From the NCBI GenBank assembly GCA_002469805.1, contig DKNW01000115.1, forward strand, positions 6,277-15,765: DNA of 9,489 nucleotides, in the 5' to 3' direction. This stretch comes from Rhodobiaceae bacterium UBA7378. GTDB lineage: Bacteria; Pseudomonadota; Alphaproteobacteria; RS24. The stretch's first letter is position 1; each line of letters opens with the position of its first letter. The notes below the pieces were generated by a model. That model made no database searches and was not told where the DNA came from. It saw nothing but the letters and a program-made list of their open reading frames with translations. A program made the position numbers and the translations under genes. Shown piece by piece: positions 1 to 7,371 of this stretch.

Positions 1-604
1 CCTGAAGCCGGTCCTGCAACCGGGCAATATGGTGCAAGCTAGCTGGCGGGCCCGTCTTTCGGAACATCTCGGCGTTGCAACGATTGATCCGGGGCGAGCA
101 TATGCAGCAGAAGTGCTGACCGATCAACTATTGCTTGGCGGCCTATCGGCAATGTGCGGGTTGTTGAAAGTGGTTCCCGAACGTCAGGCCTATCCGCGGC
201 TTTTTGATACGATCATGGTATTGTTGGAAGCGTTGGACAGTCGGCAAGTATGGTTGCCGTTGTTCGTACGTTTTGAACTGGCATTGTTGGAAGAGGTCGG
301 CTTCGGTCTGGATTTGAGCAGTTGCGCCGCAACCGGTGTTAGCGAAGACCTCACCCATGTATCGCCGCGCAGTGGTCGGGCTGTGAGCCGCGTGGCGGCC
401 GAACCTTATATAGATCGCATGTTTGTCTTACCCGCCTTTTTATTGTCTGCCGATGCGCCAGCAAATGGCACAGATGTTTTAGATGGTCTGGAATTGACAG
501 GTCATTTTCTTGAACGTCGTGTTTATGGCGCTGACATGGGCGAGTTACCAGCGGCCCGACAGCGATTTGTCGAGGCGTTAAAGCGCAAAGGCGTTCCTGC
601 TTGA
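1..604 (+). CDS. recO: DNA repair protein RecO (5' end missing)
   Basis: RecO is a cytoplasmic recombination mediator. With RecR it displaces SSB and loads RecA on single-stranded gaps (RecFOR pathway). The reading frame is open from position 2, and the first visible residues, KPVLQPGN, lie in the N-terminal OB-fold just after the basic GGR-type segment of the family. The first ATG in the window (29) is therefore internal. About 200 residues are visible against a usual length near 240-250, so roughly 40-45 residues lie upstream. The C-terminal helical domain is recognisable from the FELALLEEVGFGLDLSSCA segment and the following VSPRSGRAVSR segment, which is typical of alphaproteobacterial RecO. 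The stop is 32 bases before parC on the same strand. Confidence 0.93.
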   Translation, partial: LKPVLQPGNMVQASWRARLSEHLGVATIDPGRAYAAEVLTDQLLLGGLSAMCGLLKVVPERQAYPRLFDTIMVLLEALDSRQVWLPLFVRFELALLEEVGFGLDLSSCAATGVSEDLTHVSPRSGRAVSRVAAEPYIDRMFVLPAFLLSADAPANGTDVLDGLELTGHFLERRVYGADMGELPAARQRFVEALKRKGVPA

Positions 605-625
605 AGCCTGATGAGAGAATCTGGT

Positions 626-631
626 TATAAA
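626..631 (+). promoter_or_regulatory. Candidate -10 box directly upstream of parC
   Basis: TATAAA (five of six matches to the sigma-70 -10 consensus) ends five bases before the parC ATG. TTGAAG at 601-606 could be a weak -35 element, but the spacer of 19 is long. If the box is used, transcription would begin at or next to the A of the start codon and give a leaderless message. That would fit the lack of a nearby Shine-Dalgarno sequence; the closest purine run, GAGAGA at 613-618, is 18 bases from the ATG. This is inference from spacing alone. Confidence 0.3.
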
Positions 632-636
632 ACAAC

Positions 637-2886
637 ATGACCGACGCAACCCCGATTGATAACGACGCAGAACCAGTAAGCCTGAAACAAGCGCTGGAGA
701 CCCGCTATCTGGCCTATGCGCTGTCGACTATTACGAACCGCGCATTACCAGATGTCCGTGACGGTCTGAAACCCGTTCACCGGCGCTTATTATTTGCGAT
801 GCGCCAACTGCGGCTTGACCCAGAGCAAGGGTTTAAAAAATCCGCGCGCGTGGTTGGTGATGTTATTGGCCGGTATCACCCGCATGGGGATCAGGCGGTT
901 TATGATGCCCTTGTACGTCTGGCGCAGGACTTTGCGGTGCGCTACCCGTTGGTCGACGGGCAAGGAAACTTTGGCAATGTTGACGGCGATAATGCTGCCG
1001 CCATGCGTTACACAGAAGCTCGCATGACGGCCATTGCGGGCCTGCTATTGCAGGATATTGATAGCGATACGGTAGATTTTCGCGCTACCTATGATGGAGA
1101 AGATGAAGAACCAATTGTGTTGCCTGCGGCATTTCCCAATCTTTTAGCGAACGGCGCATCGGGGATTGCCGTCGGCATGGCTACCAGTATTCCGCCGCAT
1201 AATATTGTCGAGTTATGTGCAGCGGCGCTTCATGTTTTAAAAGCGCCCAATGCGCGCGTCGACACGTTGCTTGAGCATGTGAAGGGACCGGATTTTCCAA
1301 CTGGTGGCATTTGTGTCGAGCCTCCATCAGTTATCCGCGAGGCCTATGCCACCGGTCGCGGCAGTTTGCGAGTGCGCGCGCGCTACGAGGTTGAGAAAAA
1401 GCCGCGTGGTCTGTGGCAAATCGTTATTACCGAAATTCCGTATCAGGTGCAAAAGTCGCGGTTGATTGAAAAGATAGCCGAGCTGATGCAAAACCGCGCT
1501 TTGCCGATGCTCGACGATATCCGCGATGAAAGTGCTGAGGATATCCGCATCGTTATCGAGCCGAAATCCAAAAACATGGCACCCGAGCAAGTTATGGCAG
1601 TGCTGTATAAGCAGACCGATTTGGAAAGCCGGTTTTCGCTGAATATGAATGTGCTGGACAATGCCGGTGTGCCGCGTGTCATGGGATTGCGCGAGGTGCT
1701 GGGTCAATGGCTTGAACACCGGAATGACGTGTTGGTGCGGAAAAGCAAGTTTCGGCTTGCAAAAATTGAGGCTCGTCTTGAGGTTCTGGACGGGTATCTG
1801 ATTGCTTATCTAAATCTGGATGAAGTAATCCGCATCATTCGGCATGAAGATGAGCCGCGCGATGTTCTGATGTCGCAATTCGACCTCTCGCAAGTGCAGG
1901 CCGAGGCCATTTTGAACATGCGCTTGCGGGCATTACGCAAGCTGGAAGAAGATACCATTCGAGCTGAGCATGGCACGCTGGTCGATGAGCGCAAAGCGCT
2001 CAAGAAATTGCTTAAATCGCCAAAGGATCAGCAGGGCGTGATTGCTGCTGAAATTCGCGCGCTAAAGAAAACCTATCAAGCTGACAAGTTGTTGGGTGCG
2101 CGACGGACTATTTTTGACGAAGCCTCGGACGACGAGTTGCCAGATCCCGAAGCCTTTATCGAAAAAGAGCCGGTTACGATTATATGTTCACAAAAAGGCT
2201 GGATCCGCGCCATGAAGGGGCATGTCGAGAACGGCGAAGGGCTTACCTATAAAGACGGCGATAAAGCAGCTTTCGTGCTGCATGCAATGACGACCGATCG
2301 GCTTATTCTTTTTGTATCGAACGGGCGGGCTTACACGCTAGATGTTACGAAGCTACCGGGCGGACGCGGTCATGGCGATCCTGTGCGCCTGTTGCTGGAT
2401 ATCGAGCCGGCTGAAGATATTGTTGAGATGTTTGTTCACGATCCGGCTCGGAAGCTATTGGTGGCTTCGCGCATTGCCAATGGCTTTATTGTACCGGAAG
2501 CTGAATTGATCAGCACGCGCAAAGCCGGCAAGCAGATTTTGAATGTGCGCGGGCCTGATGAGGCGGCCGTTTGTGTGCCGGTTATCGGTGACCATGTTGC
2601 GGTGCTGGGTGAAAACCGTAAGCTGCTATGTTTCAAGCTGACAGATGTGCCGGAAATGCCGCGCGGCAAGGGTGTGCGTTTGCAGCGTCATGGCGATGGG
2701 CATTTGGCAGATATTCGCTGTTATGCCGCTGACGAAGGATTGAAGCTGACCGACAGGGCAGGTCGTGAGCGTGTATTTACCGATCTTGGTGAATGGGTTG
2801 GGCATCGCGCGCAGGCGGGACGTGTGCGGCCGAAAGGGTTTCCGACTGATGGGCTAATGGGGCCAGCATTTGCCAACCGGCTTTAA
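637..2886 (+). CDS. parC: DNA topoisomerase IV subunit A
   Basis: ParC is the DNA-cleaving subunit of topoisomerase IV, which with ParE decatenates daughter chromosomes. The 749 residues match the family length (E. coli about 752). The winged-helix/tower cleavage core runs from about residue 15 to 480. It carries [14 protein letters not shown] (37-50), the GRYHPHGD loop (78-85) and the catalytic tyrosine Y125 in [10 protein letters not shown] coiled-coil stretch lies near 370-475, and a beta-pinwheel C-terminal domain follows from about 495. No canonical GyrA box (QRRGGKG) is present, which argues for ParC over GyrA. At the main quinolone-contact serine (S80 in E. coli ParC) this protein has Q86, and D90 sits at the E84 position. 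The start is fixed by family alignment. No Shine-Dalgarno sequence is close to it, but a TATAAA box lies five bases upstream. Confidence 0.96.
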   Translation: MTDATPIDNDAEPVSLKQALETRYLAYALSTITNRALPDVRDGLKPVHRRLLFAMRQLRLDPEQGFKKSARVVGDVIGRYHPHGDQAVYDALVRLAQDFAVRYPLVDGQGNFGNVDGDNAAAMRYTEARMTAIAGLLLQDIDSDTVDFRATYDGEDEEPIVLPAAFPNLLANGASGIAVGMATSIPPHNIVELCAAALHVLKAPNARVDTLLEHVKGPDFPTGGICVEPPSVIREAYATGRGSLRVRARYEVEKKPRGLWQIVITEIPYQVQKSRLIEKIAELMQNRALPMLDDIRDESAEDIRIVIEPKSKNMAPEQVMAVLYKQTDLESRFSLNMNVLDNAGVPRVMGLREVLGQWLEHRNDVLVRKSKFRLAKIEARLEVLDGYLIAYLNLDEVIRIIRHEDEPRDVLMSQFDLSQVQAEAILNMRLRALRKLEEDTIRAEHGTLVDERKALKKLLKSPKDQQGVIAAEIRALKKTYQADKLLGARRTIFDEASDDELPDPEAFIEKEPVTIICSQKGWIRAMKGHVENGEGLTYKDGDKAAFVLHAMTTDRLILFVSNGRAYTLDVTKLPGGRGHGDPVRLLLDIEPAEDIVEMFVHDPARKLLVASRIANGFIVPEAELISTRKAGKQILNVRGPDEAAVCVPVIGDHVAVLGENRKLLCFKLTDVPEMPRGKGVRLQRHGDGHLADIRCYAADEGLKLTDRAGRERVFTDLGEWVGHRAQAGRVRPKGFPTDGLMGPAFANRL

Positions 2887-2902
2887 GCAACGCCAAGTGG
2901 CT

Positions 2903-3379
2903 CTAATTATCCGCGAGCAGAGAGAATTCGGCTTCGCCGTCATAATTCCAAAACTTAACCCGCAATTTATAATCGCCTGGAACGAAGCGATCCGCGTCTA
3001 GCGGTACGACTTCAATTTCTTCGATTGCTTCATCCGCTGCAATTTGCCCATAGGCTGTTTGCGTCGGGCAATTATCGGCAAATCGCTTTGCCTGAATGAA
3101 CTCATTTTCTGGCGTCGTCACAACAAACCGGAATATTTTGCAGGTGTTTTCTGCTTCCAGTGTTTCGTCTTCATCGCTGCGATTAACTAGGCGTAATACA
3201 ACCGGCAGGGCGATGACACCATTACTCTGGCTCATTAGCTGATTGCCGGGCACGCCGATCACCAGCCCGACATTGCCTTCGGCAACTTCCTGGCGTTGCC
3301 GGTCGAACAGGCCAATAATGATGATGACCACAACAATGGCAAAAGTCGTAAGAACATAATTGGGCAGACGTGCTGTCAT
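2903..3379 (-). CDS. Membrane-anchored periplasmic protein, probable Ig-like (BsuPI-like) fold
   Basis: I do not recognise this gene by name. From the start chosen here it encodes 158 residues. A single hydrophobic segment at about 7-25 (VLTTFAIVVVIIIIGLF) is followed by a basic DRQRQ stretch and then a soluble domain of about 130 residues. The soluble part has the strand pattern of an immunoglobulin-like sandwich: VVLRLVNRSDEDETLEAEN, then KIFRFVV, then VPGDYKLRVKFW near the end. This resembles BsuPI-type domains. Two cysteines (C80, C104) could form a disulfide if the domain is periplasmic. The gene begins one base after the stop of the TRAP large subunit and is surely co-transcribed with it. 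An upstream ATG at 3397 would overlap that gene by 17 bases and lacks a ribosome binding site, so 3379 is preferred. It may be an accessory or surface-associated partner of the transporter, or an unrelated passenger. Confidence 0.8.
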   Translation of the reverse strand: MTARLPNYVLTTFAIVVVIIIIGLFDRQRQEVAEGNVGLVIGVPGNQLMSQSNGVIALPVVLRLVNRSDEDETLEAENTCKIFRFVVTTPENEFIQAKRFADNCPTQTAYGQIAADEAIEEIEVVPLDADRFVPGDYKLRVKFWNYDGEAEFSLLADN

Positions 3380-3380
3380 A

Positions 3381-4934
3381 TTAGTCTCCGAATACAATTT
3401 CTGGCAACCACGTCGCCATTCCGGGTATCCATGCCAGCAATGCCAGCATGAACAATTGGATGATTACGAAAGGTATAGCGCCGCGATAAATATCGCTAGT
3501 GCGAACGCTTTCTGGTGCAGCTCCTCTGAGGTAAAACAACGCAAAGCCGAAAGGCGGGGTGAGGAACGATGTTTGCAGGTTAATCGCCATCATAACGCCC
3601 AGCCAGACCGGATCGACACCCATGCCTAGCAACACCGGCCCGACAAGCGGCACAACGACGAAAATAATCTCGATAAAGTCGAGGAAGAAGCCGAGCAGAA
3701 ACATAACCAGCATGACTGCCGCAACAGCCGTCCATGTGCCGCCCGGCAGAGATTGTAAGAGGTTGTGAATGGTGTCGTCGCCGCCCAGTCCACGGAACAC
3801 CAGCGAGAAAAGCGCCGCTCCGATCAAAATGACAAAGACCATGGATGTGGTGTGTGTTGTGCTGCGCATGGTGGATTCCAGTACGCCTAATTTGTAGGTT
3901 GTGAGCAGACTGACGCCGACAGCTAAGGCCAGCACGCCACACAAACCGAGCGCGCATAAAATAGCGAACCAATCCGCTGTGCTAATATTGTCGCGTTCCA
4001 GCCGCAGATCGAAGCTGCTGGCGAGTGCGACGATTAAAAGCACCGCCCCTGCGCCAGCCAGCATCAAAGTTTTGTGATTGCTGAGTTTATGGCCTGCGAG
4101 CAATATTGTTCCAACCGCGCCAACTGCGGCGGCTTCCGTTGGGGTCGCAATGCCAGCCAGAATAGAGCCAAGCACTGAGATAATAAGAAATATGGGTGGA
4201 AACAGCGCCACTAAAAGGTCGCTCAAAACGAGGTCATCATCATAGTCTGCGGAGGGTGCCATTGATGGCTTGAAAATAGCCAGACCGACCTGATAGACGA
4301 TATACAGTCCGACCAGCACAAGGCCCGGTATAAGTGATCCAGTGAATAATTCACCGACCGAAACGGTTTCGGGGGCAAAAATCCCTTGTTCAAGCTGGGC
4401 CTTTTGATAGGCGTTGGCCATGACGTCGCCGAGCAGAACCAGCACAATAGAAGGGGGAATAATTTGTCCGAGTGTGCCAGCCGCGGCGATTGATCCAGCT
4501 GCCAGTGAAGGTGCGTAGCCGCGCTTCAGCATGGTGGGCAGTGATAACAAGCTCATAGTAACAACAGTGGCACCAACAATACCTGTAGATGCAGCCAGTA
4601 AAGCGCCGACAATTGATACCGAAATACCGAGCCCGCCGCGGACACCGGCAAATAGGCGCGACATATTTTCTAGCAAATCTTCGGCTACACGCGCGCGTTC
4701 CAGCATAGTGCCCATAAACACAAATAGCGGCACGGCAATTAAAACCTCATTGGTCATATTGCCGTAAATGCGCTGCGGTAGGGCATAGAAGAACGCCATG
4801 TCGAACACGCCAAACATCTGACCAATTAGCCCGAAAGCGATGGCGACCCCGGCCAATGTGAACGCGACCGGAAAACCTGCCAGTAGAACAAGGCAAGCGG
4901 CGGCAAACATTAAAAGGTCGAGATACGCGCTCAT
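3381..4934 (-). CDS. dctM: TRAP transporter large membrane subunit (DctM family)
   Basis: This is the ion-coupled elevator subunit of a tripartite ATP-independent periplasmic transporter, acting with the binding protein and the small subunit in the inner membrane. Its 517 residues are markedly longer than the usual 425-435. Family landmarks are the N-terminal FPVAFTLAGVA (21-31), VPLFVFMGTMLERA (68-81), ISVSIVGALLAASTGIVGATVV (104-125), GTLGQIIPPSIVLVLLG (153-169), the second-repeat GIATPTEAAAVGAVG (261-275), and FLLGFFLDFIEIIFVVVPL (412-430) with TSFLTPPFGFALFYLRG (455-471). The extra length is an insertion at about 285-345 containing two hydrophobic segments, the form found in the mannitol/chloroaromatic/2-oxo-acid TRAP group (COG4664-like, from memory). 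The start overlaps the stop of the small subunit as ATGA, so translation is probably coupled. The gene symbol is family level only. Confidence 0.93.
   Translation of the reverse strand: MSAYLDLLMFAAACLVLLAGFPVAFTLAGVAIAFGLIGQMFGVFDMAFFYALPQRIYGNMTNEVLIAVPLFVFMGTMLERARVAEDLLENMSRLFAGVRGGLGISVSIVGALLAASTGIVGATVVTMSLLSLPTMLKRGYAPSLAAGSIAAAGTLGQIIPPSIVLVLLGDVMANAYQKAQLEQGIFAPETVSVGELFTGSLIPGLVLVGLYIVYQVGLAIFKPSMAPSADYDDDLVLSDLLVALFPPIFLIISVLGSILAGIATPTEAAAVGAVGTILLAGHKLSNHKTLMLAGAGAVLLIVALASSFDLRLERDNISTADWFAILCALGLCGVLALAVGVSLLTTYKLGVLESTMRSTTHTTSMVFVILIGAALFSLVFRGLGGDDTIHNLLQSLPGGTWTAVAAVMLVMFLLGFFLDFIEIIFVVVPLVGPVLLGMGVDPVWLGVMMAINLQTSFLTPPFGFALFYLRGAAPESVRTSDIYRGAIPFVIIQLFMLALLAWIPGMATWLPEIVFGD
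3384..3390 (-). promoter_or_regulatory. Ribosome binding site deciding the start of the small Ig-like gene
   Basis: On the minus strand the sequence reads CGGAGAC, then TAAT, then ATG. The GGAG core is six bases from the ATG at 3379, and the TAA stop of the TRAP large subunit sits between the two. The site supports the shorter 158-residue start over the in-frame ATG at 3397. Confidence 0.7.
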
Positions 4935-5488
4935 ACGGCCCGGGCCTCAGCTTGGGATATTCGCGCCCAAGCCTTAATGCTGCCGGAGATAGCCTGCAAA
5001 CCCAGTTGCATGGCGAATACGAGGATAACTGTTTTCAGCAAAAACACGGCCGGGATGCCGCTTGTTTCGCGTGAGCCTTCCAGCACTGACCAGGATAGGC
5101 GCACGTAATCAATCGACACGCTAAATAGAAGCACGCAAAACGGCATCACAAGAAAAACATACCCCAGCAAATCGACCACGGCTTTGCGGGCTGGTGGCAT
5201 GCGCGTGTAAAATATATCGACGCGCACATGGGCGTCGGCCAGCAAGGTGTCGGCAGCGGCCATCATGAACAAGACCGCGTGCATATAGACAATCGCTTCC
5301 TGCATGAGAATGGAGCCTATGCCAAAAGCGTAGCGCATGATAACGACGATGAACTGAACGAGAACCATGGCGGTGGACAGCCACATCGCGCCGCGCCCAA
5401 TCGTGTGGTTGATGCGGTCAATGTTTCGGACGCTATATCCGGCAATATACTTGGCGAGTGCCCGCGCTTGGGGGCCTTGCGTGCTCAT
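4931..5488 (-). CDS. dctQ: TRAP transporter small membrane subunit (DctQ family)
   Basis: This is the four-helix small subunit that packs beside the large subunit of a TRAP transporter in the inner membrane. The 185 residues are normal for the family. Hydrophobic segments lie at about 34-52, 62-82, 103-125 and 146-168. The MRYAFG motif (51-56) and the ADAHVRVDIFYTRMP segment (84-98) between helices two and three are typical of DctQ proteins of the mannitol/chloroaromatic group. The cytoplasmic N-terminus is slightly long (about 30 residues). The start lies six bases after the stop of the binding-protein gene, with a GGGAAG ribosome site at 5500-5505 inside the end of that gene. Its own stop overlaps the start of the large-subunit gene. 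The symbol is family level. Confidence 0.92.
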   Translation of the reverse strand: MSTQGPQARALAKYIAGYSVRNIDRINHTIGRGAMWLSTAMVLVQFIVVIMRYAFGIGSILMQEAIVYMHAVLFMMAAADTLLADAHVRVDIFYTRMPPARKAVVDLLGYVFLVMPFCVLLFSVSIDYVRLSWSVLEGSRETSGIPAVFLLKTVILVFAMQLGLQAISGSIKAWARISQAEARAV

Positions 5489-5494
5489 GGGTGC

Positions 5495-6589
5495 TTAGAC
5501 TTCCCGTCTTGATAGCGTGTAGGGCTCTTCGCTTTGGGCGCCCCAACGCATCGAGTTTTCGAGCGAGGCTTTAAAGCTCTCATAAACCTTTTTGGTAAAC
5601 GGATCGCGCGCAGCGGCTTCGTTGAGTACATCGTCGGAGGCTTTTTTAAGCGCCCGCATAATTTCTGGTGAGAAGCGGCGCACTTGAACATTGTGGCGCG
5701 TGATGAGTGTCGCAAGTGCGGCGGCGTTGCGATAATTATACTCGCTAAATGTACGTTCGTTTTCGGCCTGACAAGCGATACGCAAAATTTCCTGCTGGCT
5801 TTTGGTGAGTGAATCCCAAATATCCAAGTTTATGCCTGTCGACAGTCCGGCACCAGGTTCATGAAAGCCTGGGCAATAATAGTAGTCGGCCACTTGGTAA
5901 AAACCGGATGCAAGGTCGTTCCACGGCCCCACCCATTCTGTTGCGTCAATCGCACCGCTTTTCATGCTGGGAAAAATTTCGACACCTGGCAGGGAAACAG
6001 CAGCAGCACCCAGCTTGCGCATCACTTCACCGCCGAGGCCCGGCATGCGTATTTTCAAGCCTTTGAAGTCGTCCAGCGTATTAATTTCTTTGTTGAACCA
6101 GCCGCCCATTTGCACGCCCGTATTGGCAGATTGAAACGCACGGATATTAAACTTGGCTGACAATGTGTCCCAAAGTTCCTGACCGCCGCCAAAATTGATC
6201 CAAGCGGTCAGCTCTTGCGCTGTCATGCCAAACGGCACGGCGGTAAAAAAATTAAACGCGGTTGACTTGCCCTGCCAATAATATTCGGCGCCATTGTAGA
6301 GATCGGCGGTGCCGGTGGATACGGCATCGAAACTGTCAAACGGGCTGACCAATTCACCGGCTGCATATATCTTGATGTCGATTTGCCCATCGGTCATCTC
6401 GCGCACACGCTTGGCGATGTTCTCAGGTGCTGTGCCAAGGCCAGGAAAGTTTTTGGCCCATGTCGTCACCATTTTGAGGCGACGCGTACCTTTGGCATAG
6501 GCGGGTGCGGCTGCTGTCATGCCAAGTGCCGCGGTGCCTGTCGCCAGTCCACCCAATAAGTGACGGCGTCCAATTTTATTCTTTGTCAT
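5495..6589 (-). CDS. dctP: TRAP transporter substrate-binding protein, TakP-like
   Basis: This is the periplasmic receptor that captures substrate and delivers it to the membrane subunits. Its 364 residues start with a signal peptide holding twin arginines (GRRHLLGG, residues 7-14), a hydrophobic stretch, and a likely cleavage after AYA (about 30-32), so Tat export is plausible. The mature part matches the TakP/FcbT1 group: AGELVSPFDSFDAV (77-90), NTGVQMGGWFNKEINT (156-171), LKIRMPG (178-184) and GAIDATEWVGPWND (212-225). Q160, R181, E218-W219 and E244 align by eye with the residues that bind carboxylate and cation in the 2-oxo-acid receptor TakP of Rhodobacter sphaeroides. The substrate is therefore probably a small 2-oxo or 2-hydroxy acid, but homologues also take lactate and mannitol-type or chloroaromatic ligands. 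A strong ribosome site fixes the start. Confidence 0.93.
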   Translation of the reverse strand: MTKNKIGRRHLLGGLATGTAALGMTAAAPAYAKGTRRLKMVTTWAKNFPGLGTAPENIAKRVREMTDGQIDIKIYAAGELVSPFDSFDAVSTGTADLYNGAEYYWQGKSTAFNFFTAVPFGMTAQELTAWINFGGGQELWDTLSAKFNIRAFQSANTGVQMGGWFNKEINTLDDFKGLKIRMPGLGGEVMRKLGAAAVSLPGVEIFPSMKSGAIDATEWVGPWNDLASGFYQVADYYYCPGFHEPGAGLSTGINLDIWDSLTKSQQEILRIACQAENERTFSEYNYRNAAALATLITRHNVQVRRFSPEIMRALKKASDDVLNEAAARDPFTKKVYESFKASLENSMRWGAQSEEPYTLSRREV

Positions 6590-6594
6590 GCTTG

Positions 6595-6601
6595 TCCTCC
6601 C
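6595..6601 (-). promoter_or_regulatory. Strong ribosome binding site of the TRAP binding-protein gene
   Basis: On the minus strand GGGAGGA stands five bases before the ATG at 6589. It is the strongest Shine-Dalgarno match in the window. This fits the need for binding protein in excess over the membrane subunits, which have weaker or coupled sites. Confidence 0.75.
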
Positions 6602-6610
6602 GAAACCAAC

Positions 6611-7345
6611 TTACTTCGCCCGAGGCAAAATATAGTTTTCCCATCCGTTTTGGCCCAGCTTCTGCAGGGGCGCGAAGCGCTTTTTGTAGGCCATTTTGCG
6701 GCAATCTTCTATCAGATATCCCAAATAGACATGCGCGGCATTGGTTTCCTGCGCGCGCGCGATTTGGTCCAGTATCATAAAACTGCCGAGACTGCGCTTT
6801 TCAGCACGGGGATCAAAGAAAGAATAAACGAGCGAAATACCGTCCTGCATCCGGTCGGCGAGAAGGCAGGCGATCAACTCGCCATCGGGCGTGCGATATT
6901 CCATGACAAATGTATCGACGGCGGTTTCTTCGACCATGGCAACATAATCTGACGGTGCCATATCAGCCATGCCGCCATGCTCATGGCGGGCATCAAGATA
7001 GCGTCTCAACAGATCATATTGCTCGCGGCCCGTTTCAGGGGGGCATTGCGTGCCTATGAGGTCGGCGTTTTTGCGGATCAGCCGTCGGAATGAGTTGGAC
7101 GGGCGAAAACCGTTCAGCACCACGCGTACGGATTGGCACGCGCTGCATGCATCGCAGGCCGGGCGGTAGGCAATAGACTGGCTTCGGCGGAAGCCCGCAT
7201 GAGTAAGCGTGTTGTTCAGCGTATCGGCATCGCTGCCAGCCAGATGCGTGAACAGCTTGCGCTCCATCTGGTCCTCAAGATAGGGGCAAGGTGCTGGCTC
7301 GGTTATGAAAAATGAGGGTAGCCGCAGGCCGGTTTGCTGGTTCAT
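6611..7345 (-). CDS. bpt: Aspartate/glutamate leucyltransferase (Bpt, ATE family)
   Basis: Bpt transfers leucine from Leu-tRNA to proteins with an N-terminal Asp or Glu. This creates an N-degron that ClpS delivers to ClpAP in the cytoplasm. The 244 residues match the bacterial family length. The N-terminal ATE domain includes ITEPAPCPYLEDQMERK (14-30), GFRRSQSIAYRPACDACSAC (51-70) and VRVVLNGFRPSNSFRR (73-88). The C-terminal GNAT-like acyltransferase domain includes SDYVAMVEE (132-140), GISLVYSFFDP (169-179), SLGSFMILDQI (185-195) and YLGYLIEDCRKMAYKKRFAPLQ (207-228). Cysteines 20, 64, 67 and 70 sit where the ATE N-domain carries its metal-binding or Fe-S ligands. The start has AAGGAA eight bases upstream (7354-7359). 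The gene lies between an SLC13 permease and the TRAP genes with gaps of 26 and 21 bases. Eukaryote-type arginyl transfer is less likely in this bacterial subfamily. Confidence 0.93.
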   Translation of the reverse strand: MNQQTGLRLPSFFITEPAPCPYLEDQMERKLFTHLAGSDADTLNNTLTHAGFRRSQSIAYRPACDACSACQSVRVVLNGFRPSNSFRRLIRKNADLIGTQCPPETGREQYDLLRRYLDARHEHGGMADMAPSDYVAMVEETAVDTFVMEYRTPDGELIACLLADRMQDGISLVYSFFDPRAEKRSLGSFMILDQIARAQETNAAHVYLGYLIEDCRKMAYKKRFAPLQKLGQNGWENYILPRAK

Positions 7346-7371
7346 GGTCTTATTTCCTTACCACCGCGGCG

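Noticed and set aside
2892..2901. Short inverted repeat GCCA-AG-TGGC between the convergent genes as a terminator
   Set aside because: The stem is four bases and the loop two, with no T run on either strand, so it cannot form a credible intrinsic terminator.
3380..3397. Longer start (ATG at 3397) for the small Ig-like protein
   Set aside because: It overlaps the TRAP large-subunit gene by 17 bases and lacks a Shine-Dalgarno match, whereas the ATG at 3379 has a well-spaced GGAG.
3431..3448. Tandem direct repeat of ATGCCAGCA
   Set aside because: Two nine-base copies within the dctM coding sequence are explained by the Leu/Ala-rich C-terminal helix. There is no wider repeat array.
4937..4946. 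Perfect ten-base palindrome GGCCCGGGCC just before the dctM start
   Set aside because: It lies within the coding end of the small-subunit gene and encodes Arg-Ala residues. A ten-base GC palindrome in coding sequence is not enough to call an operator.
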